Assembly: GCA_041685045.1 (NCBI GenBank)
Contig: JAWLGP010000006.1
Span: 124,001 to 188,000, forward strand
From: Thiohalomonas sp041685045
Lineage (GTDB): Bacteria; Pseudomonadota; Gammaproteobacteria; Thiohalomonadales; Thiohalomonadaceae
DNA length: 64,000 nucleotides
Direction: 5' to 3'
Part shown: one piece after another, positions 60,601-64,000 of the stretch
How positions within the stretch are numbered: position 1 is the first letter of the stretch
Layout: each line of letters starts with the position of its first letter
Position numbers and translations under genes: made by a program
The notes under the pieces: generated by a model
The model's database searches: none
What the model was told of the DNA's origin: nothing
The model's input: only the letters and a program-made list of their open reading frames with translations

Positions 60601-60739
60601 CCGGAAATACCTCCTGCTGGATCTTGGTGGTCATGTACAGGCCGCCGAGCAGCAGCGCCAACATCAACAGGTTGGCGCTGACCCGGTTGTGTACCATCCA
60701 GGCGATCGCACCCTCGTGCAGCGACCGTGATCGGCTCAT
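57623..60739 (-). CDS. RND-family efflux transporter, inner-membrane pump
   Basis: A 1038-residue pump of the AcrB/hydrophobe-amphiphile efflux family. WMVHNRVSANLLMLALLLGG is the first helix, GIVVDDAIIAGENIYEYRQR carries the tandem proton-relay aspartates of TM4, and VAFMPMLFIPGGFGKIWAMI the TM5 region. GGVVVNDALVMMDYANSQRR is the TM10 counterpart, with Asn in place of the Lys of AcrB. Two large periplasmic loops are present. Substrate unknown; the family type (near COG0841 members without a multidrug name) does not predict it. Its start overlaps the adaptor stop. Confidence 0.92.
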   Translation of the reverse strand: MSRSRSLHEGAIAWMVHNRVSANLLMLALLLGGLYMTTKIQQEVFPAFDLDTVTVRIAYPGATPEEVEQGVVLAVEEAVRALEGVDEVRSSASEGSAAVTLELLAGADAQKVWQDVQQAVSRITTLPEETERPQVNLNVHRRDVMDIQVHGRVDEQALYHAAQRLREGLLQQPGITQVELEGARAPEVHIDIPEASLRAYGLTLGEVAQTVRAMALDRAGGSIETRAGEILLRVRERRQWAEEFAELPLISGDGGVLLRLGDIATVREGFADSRRVGTFNGEPSIGVSIYRVEGQTPTGVAQAARAALPDLLAGLPPQIEASIQDDDSEVYRDRLGLLMKNGFIGLALVLVLLSLFLEFKLAFWVTVGIPTSFLGALLFLPGMDVSINMVSLFAFIIALGIVVDDAIIAGENIYEYRQRGMGLIEAAIQGARDIAVPISFAILTNVVAFMPMLFIPGGFGKIWAMIPLVVGTVFIISWVEALFILPTHLAHLRDRRATGWGEALHVRQQRFSAGFSRFVERVYRPFLTAAVTRRYFTLACALALLAVVIAIPVSGRMGFVLMPKVESDTAYASVALPVGSPVERVEAVRDRLVAAVEDVIAANGGEALSTGVFALINENNVSVRAYLQPPGLRPISTGEVTRLWREAVGTIPGTESLRYESDRGGPGGGASISVELNHSDVAVLDRASAALADRLAQFSHVKDVDDGYTPGKRQFDFRLNAEARSLGLTASEIGNQIRHAFYGAEALRQLRGSDEIKVVARLPESERQQQYDIERLLIRTPAGGYVPLAQVAEFEPSRAYTNISRRNGRRTVTVTANVEPIDETARILAAVKSELLPELMRDHPGLAYSFEGRQASMRDAVQSFFVSVSLALVVIYGLLAVPFRSYVQPAIVMSAIPFGAVGAILGHMLMGYNLSMISIMGMIALGGVVVNDALVMMDYANSQRREGISAFDAMINAGVRRFRPILLTTLTTFGGLAPMIFETSRQARFMIPMAISLGYGILFATAITLVLVPSLYLILEDLRERFGAAAPLAHNADS

Positions 60740-61908
60740 TGGTCGCCAGCCTCGTCGCCGGCGTTGGGGACGCGCAGCGGCATGCCCGCGGCGGGGACCG
60801 CCAGGTTGCTGGTTACCACCCGCTCGCCGGCAGCGATGCCGTCGCGTACGAACACCTGCTGCTGAGCCCGGTAGACCACCTCGACCGGGCGGATCGCCAA
60901 GCGATCACTGCTGTCCATCAGCCAGAGTGTATCGCCGTCGCGCAGCCAGGCACGGTCAATGGCGGCCACGTCGGCGAGCGGTCGACCGGCGATTTCGGCA
61001 CGCAAAAACGCGCCCAGCAGCAGCCGCGGCTGACCGGTTTCAATGCCGAGCGGGTCGCTCACCTCCACCAGCAGGCGCGCCATCCGTCCCTTGTCGTCCA
61101 GGTCGCCGCGCAGGCCGATCACGCGGCCCTCGCGGGACAGCTGCTTGCCCCAGACCGCCTCGTGCTGAAGCCGCACCCGTGCCCCGGGGATCTCCAGCCA
61201 TGGCAACGTGGTGGCCGGCACCGCCAGCTCCACCCAGAAGGCATCGGTCGCCGCCAGGTTGGCGATGTTGCCGCCATTGCTCACCCGGGCGCCGAGGTCG
61301 ACGGCGCGCTCCAGCACCAAGGCGTCGAATGGGGCTTCAACCGTGGTGCGGGCGAGATCCAGCTCGGCCTTGGCCAGCGCCGCTTCCGCCGACGCCACGG
61401 CCGCCTTGGCCATATCCAGTTGTGGGCCACGCAGGATCAGGCGTTGCTGCTCGGCGGTGACCTCGCTGCCGAGCATGGCAAACTCCTGCTCCGCCACCGA
61501 GCGGCGGCCTTGCTCCAGGGCCAGTTCGGCCCGGGCCCGAACCAGCTCGCTGCGGCGCTGACGCACCGCCAGTTCGTAATCGGCCGGATCGATGCGCAGC
61601 AGCAGATCGCCCTTTTTCAGGTGGGCGCCGGGCTCGAAGCCCTTGCCCATCGCCTGTACTTCACCACCCACCTGCGACTGCAAGGTGATGCGCCGGGCCG
61701 CTTCCACCGTCCCCCACGCCTCGACGGTGATCGGGTGGTCGCCGGGGGTGATCGTCGCCACCTCCACCAACCGGGCGCTGCGTTCCGGACGGGTGCGCTC
61801 GGCCTTGCTGGTGCTGGACATCAGATAGGTCACGAGCAGCGCCGCCACTGCCAGGACGGTGACGGTCGGCAACAGGGCGAGCAGGCGATTGTTGTGGGTC
61901 AACGGCAT
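60736..61908 (-). CDS. RND efflux periplasmic adaptor (membrane fusion protein)
   Basis: A 390-residue adaptor with an N-terminal membrane anchor (about 9-28). The lipoyl halves are VEAWGTVEAARRITLQSQVG ... GDLLLRIDPADYELA and AKAELDLARTTVEAPFDALV. A helical hairpin between them (about 105-170) contacts the outer-membrane protein, and a beta-barrel domain follows. It overlaps the pump gene by four bases and follows the outer-membrane component directly, so the three form one operon. Confidence 0.92.
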   Translation of the reverse strand: MPLTHNNRLLALLPTVTVLAVAALLVTYLMSSTSKAERTRPERSARLVEVATITPGDHPITVEAWGTVEAARRITLQSQVGGEVQAMGKGFEPGAHLKKGDLLLRIDPADYELAVRQRRSELVRARAELALEQGRRSVAEQEFAMLGSEVTAEQQRLILRGPQLDMAKAAVASAEAALAKAELDLARTTVEAPFDALVLERAVDLGARVSNGGNIANLAATDAFWVELAVPATTLPWLEIPGARVRLQHEAVWGKQLSREGRVIGLRGDLDDKGRMARLLVEVSDPLGIETGQPRLLLGAFLRAEIAGRPLADVAAIDRAWLRDGDTLWLMDSSDRLAIRPVEVVYRAQQQVFVRDGIAAGERVVTSNLAVPAAGMPLRVPNAGDEAGDQ

Positions 61909-61909
61909 G

Positions 61910-63283
61910 TCAGTTGTCTTGTGCTGTTTGGGGCGGTACCGGTTCCAACGACCAGCCGCCCGCCAGGGAACGCACCAGGGTAATGCGACGGCTCAGCAGT
62001 TCCCGGCGGCCGGTGATCAGTTGGCGCTGCAATTGCTGGCGGCTGCGCAGGGCGTCGATCACCGAAAGGTAGTCACTGTCGCCTTGCAGGTAGCGCAGCC
62101 GCTCCCGTTCGACCACTGCTTCCGCCTCCCGTTCCTGTGTCGCCAAACTGGCCAGATAGTAGGTCTGACCGGCCTCCCGGTTCAGGGCATCCTCCACCTC
62201 GCGTAGCGCATCGAGAACGGCCTGGGCGTAGTTGTTCACCGCCTCGGTCAGCGCCGCCTGCGCGCGTTCGGCATCCGCGCGACGGCGCCCGCCGTCGAAC
62301 AACGGCGCGGCGATCTGCGCGACCAGATTGCTGAGCCAATGCTCCAGCCGTCCGTCTCTGCTGCTGGTGGCGGCGGAAAGGTCCAGGCGTGGATAGCGCG
62401 CCGCCACCGCCGCGGCGGCGCGGGCGTCGGCCGCTTGTAATTGTAGAAACGCCCGCCGCAGGTCGGGACGGCGCTGGGCCAATTCAGCGGGGAGACCGGT
62501 AGCGGGGAGCGGACCGGGCGTGGGCAGTTGGCGCTGGGCGGGAAGCTCGACACCCGGCGCCTTCCCCAGCAGGAGCGCCAGCCGGTAACTCAGCGAGGCC
62601 AGCTGGGTGTCGCTCTGTACCAGCTCCCCCTGGGTCTGCGCCAGCAGCTGGCGCTGGCGATGCACGTCGCTCGCCTCAGCTTGGCCGATGCGAAAGCGTG
62701 CCTCCACCAGGGTCAGCAATTGCCGGTTGAGGGTCATCTGCTCGTCCAGCAGGTCGCGCTGGGCCCGTTGCTCCACCAACTGGTACCAAGTGTCGGCAAC
62801 TTCCGCGCTGAGGGTCAGCGCCGCGGTCTGCAGGTCGGCGCCGGAGGCGCGGGCATCCAGCTCCGCAGCGTCGGCAGCGGAGCCGACCCGGCCCCACAGA
62901 TCCACCTCGTAGGCCGCGCTTGCGCCGACCAGCCGCTGTTCGCCCTCGCGGCTGCCCCGGCCGTTCTGGCGCGAAATCTCGCCGCGGGCATCCAGCGTGG
63001 GCCAGCGGGCGGCCCCCTCCCGATTGGCGACGGCCCGCGCCTGCTCCAACCGCGCCCAGGTGGCCCGCAAGGAGAAATTGTCGGCCAGGGCGCCTTCGAT
63101 CAGGGTGCCCAGGGCGGGGTCGTCAAATGCTTGCCACCATTGCGCCGGCAGAGCCTGCTCACCGGTGGTGCTGAACCGGGCGGGCAGTTCCAGCGGTAGC
63201 TCCGGGCGGGTCGCATTACCGGCGCAGCCGGCCAGCAGGACAGCAGCAAACAGGGCACCGGCGCGTGTAGGGGTTCGGATCAT
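61910..63283 (-). CDS. RND efflux outer-membrane lipoprotein (NodT/OprM type)
   Basis: A 457-residue TolC-like channel of the NodT family. The ATG at 63283 gives a signal peptide with lipobox LLAGCAG; a much longer in-frame N-terminus would extend into the rhodanese gene leader and lacks homology. The two structural repeats are visible from WWQAFDDPALGTLIEGALAD and AQIAAPLFDGGRRRADAER. No strong ribosome site was seen. First gene of the efflux operon. Confidence 0.9.
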   Translation of the reverse strand: MIRTPTRAGALFAAVLLAGCAGNATRPELPLELPARFSTTGEQALPAQWWQAFDDPALGTLIEGALADNFSLRATWARLEQARAVANREGAARWPTLDARGEISRQNGRGSREGEQRLVGASAAYEVDLWGRVGSAADAAELDARASGADLQTAALTLSAEVADTWYQLVEQRAQRDLLDEQMTLNRQLLTLVEARFRIGQAEASDVHRQRQLLAQTQGELVQSDTQLASLSYRLALLLGKAPGVELPAQRQLPTPGPLPATGLPAELAQRRPDLRRAFLQLQAADARAAAAVAARYPRLDLSAATSSRDGRLEHWLSNLVAQIAAPLFDGGRRRADAERAQAALTEAVNNYAQAVLDALREVEDALNREAGQTYYLASLATQEREAEAVVERERLRYLQGDSDYLSVIDALRSRQQLQRQLITGRRELLSRRITLVRSLAGGWSLEPVPPQTAQDN

Positions 63284-63395
63284 GGGGGAGGCTGATTGTC
63301 GCGACAGTGGGATTATCCCCGTCCGTCGGCGTCTTCGAAACCGCGATTGTGTATCGGTCTGTAACTTCGTCCCGCGCTCCCTCGCACCGGTGTTC

Positions 63396-63827
63396 TTAGC
63401 ACTGCACCCAAGGGAGCCCTTCGAAACGCCAACCGCCCAGCGAGCTGCGGTGATGGTCTTCGTCAAGCTCGCCTTCGAAGCCGTCCAGCACGTTGTAGAC
63501 CTCTCGAAAACCGGCCTCCAGCAGCGCCTTGCCAGCCTCGACCGAGCGCTTGCCGCTGCGGCAGATCAATACCACCGGGGCGCAGCCGCCGGCCTCTTCG
63601 TCGCAGATGATGCCGCCCAGCATCAGTTCGCGGATCTGCCGGATGAAGTTCGGATTCACGTCCCAGTCCGGTTCGTCGATCCAGGGAATGTGCACCGCAC
63701 CTTCCGGGTGGCCGACGAACAGGAATTCCATGCTGGAGCGGATGTCGATCAGCATGGCGCGCGGTTCCCGGCGCAGGAAGTGATAGGCGTCTTTCGGAGT
63801 GAGGTGCTTAAGCGCTGGTCTGCCCAT
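63396..63827 (-). CDS. Rhodanese-like domain protein
   Basis: A 143-residue single-domain rhodanese. LIDIRSSMEFLFVGHPEGAVHIPW is the CH2A-like segment and VVLICRSGKRSVEAGKALLE the active-site loop, with the catalytic Cys in CRSGKRS. It has no signal peptide, so it is probably a cytoplasmic sulfurtransferase. The ATG at 63827 is preferred to a Met 20 codons earlier. It is divergent from the probable ttcA, a tRNA thiolation enzyme, which makes a sulfur-related role plausible but unproven. Confidence 0.88.
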   Translation of the reverse strand: MGRPALKHLTPKDAYHFLRREPRAMLIDIRSSMEFLFVGHPEGAVHIPWIDEPDWDVNPNFIRQIRELMLGGIICDEEAGGCAPVVLICRSGKRSVEAGKALLEAGFREVYNVLDGFEGELDEDHHRSSLGGWRFEGLPWVQC

Positions 63828-63935
63828 GGTTCTTTTTTCAACTGTTCTGCTGGGGTACCGATAGCGTGCTCCCGCTCGCGCTTTCATGTCGAGTGGCGCA
63901 GCGCAATTTTTTGTTTCGCGTTAGAATCGCGCCCC

Positions 63936-64000
63936 ATGGAACCCTCCGTGAAACCACCAAAGGGGCTGTTGCGGCCCATCGGCCGCGCCATCGCCGATTA
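63936..64000 (+). CDS. ttcA: Probable tRNA 2-thiocytidine synthetase TtcA, first codons only
   Basis: Only 21 codons are inside the window. The stretch LLRPIGRAIADY resembles the beginning of TtcA, which adds sulfur to cytidine 32 of tRNA. A TAGAAT box (63922-63927) is nine bases upstream of the ATG, so the message may have a very short leader. The assignment rests on this short match and the divergent rhodanese gene. Confidence 0.5.
   Translation, partial: MEPSVKPPKGLLRPIGRAIAD

Noticed and set aside
61910..63466. 518-residue version of the efflux outer-membrane protein
   Set aside because: The first 61 residues are Arg/Ser-rich and precede a perfect lipoprotein signal peptide starting at 63283.
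1..64000. tRNA or rRNA genes
   Set aside because: No cloverleaf-type sequence or rRNA stretch was recognised by eye; a covariance-model scan would be needed to exclude a small RNA gene.

Overview
The window looks like a chromosomal segment of a GC-rich gammaproteobacterium. The gene order mrcA | pilMNOPQ-aroK-aroB ... gltB-gltD-hemE, rph divergent from yicC, and gmk-rpoZ-spoT ... ridA-recG is the order I know from Pseudomonas and purple-sulfur/Chromatiales-type genomes. The MSHA genes and the rhombosortase fit a free-living aquatic lineage, but the species cannot be named from sequence alone. No rRNA, tRNA, CRISPR array, insertion sequence or prophage was recognised.

Layout. 1-2177 (minus): 3'-truncated penicillin-binding protein 1A, divergent from the type IV pilus alignment and secretin operon pilMNOPQ (2351-7272). 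The run continues with aroK, aroB, dgt and a free-standing WGR protein. 10839-18125: gltB-gltD-hemE, separated by long inverted repeats. 18402-21218: a soluble hybrid histidine kinase with four CBS domains. 21212-22508: small genes (DUF5335-like, hotdog thioesterase, FlgM-like unknown). 22777-30048: a secretion locus made of an S8 protease ending in a GlyGly-CTERM tag, its convergent rhombosortase, and gspIJKLMN of a type II secretion system. 30162-33596 (minus): rph-rdgB-hemW followed by three overlapping small genes (CPXCG protein, Rof-like Rho antiterminator, small membrane protein). 33831-35647 (minus): PP2C phosphatase and Ser/Thr kinase. 35750-39750: yicC, gmk, rpoZ, spoT.

40149-45942: minor pilins fimT-pilW-pilX and a giant modular pilV-like prepilin, divergent from pilE and lying between spoT and ridA. 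46389-50338: ridA, recG, ubiC and a UbiA homolog that has lost its catalytic aspartates. 50526-56883: mshI-I2-J-K-L-M-N, the front half of an MSHA pilus operon. 56949-57576: toxin-antitoxin pair with a palindromic operator. 57623-63283 (minus): an RND efflux tripartite operon. 63396-64000: a rhodanese-like protein and the first codons of a probable ttcA.

Themes. Parts of three type-IV-filament machines (T4aP, T2SS, MSHA) are present with two secretins (PilQ, MshL), but none is complete: T4P motor genes, gspC-H and the mshE/G/pilin half lie elsewhere or are missing. The intergenic spaces carry at least six families of long imperfect palindromes, some inside apparent operons. The observations I rate highest are the substrate/rhombosortase/T2SS locus, the catalytically degenerate UbiA coupled to ubiC, the 809-residue minor pilin in the position usually held by PilY1, and Asp-rich calcium-type loops in all the minor pilins.
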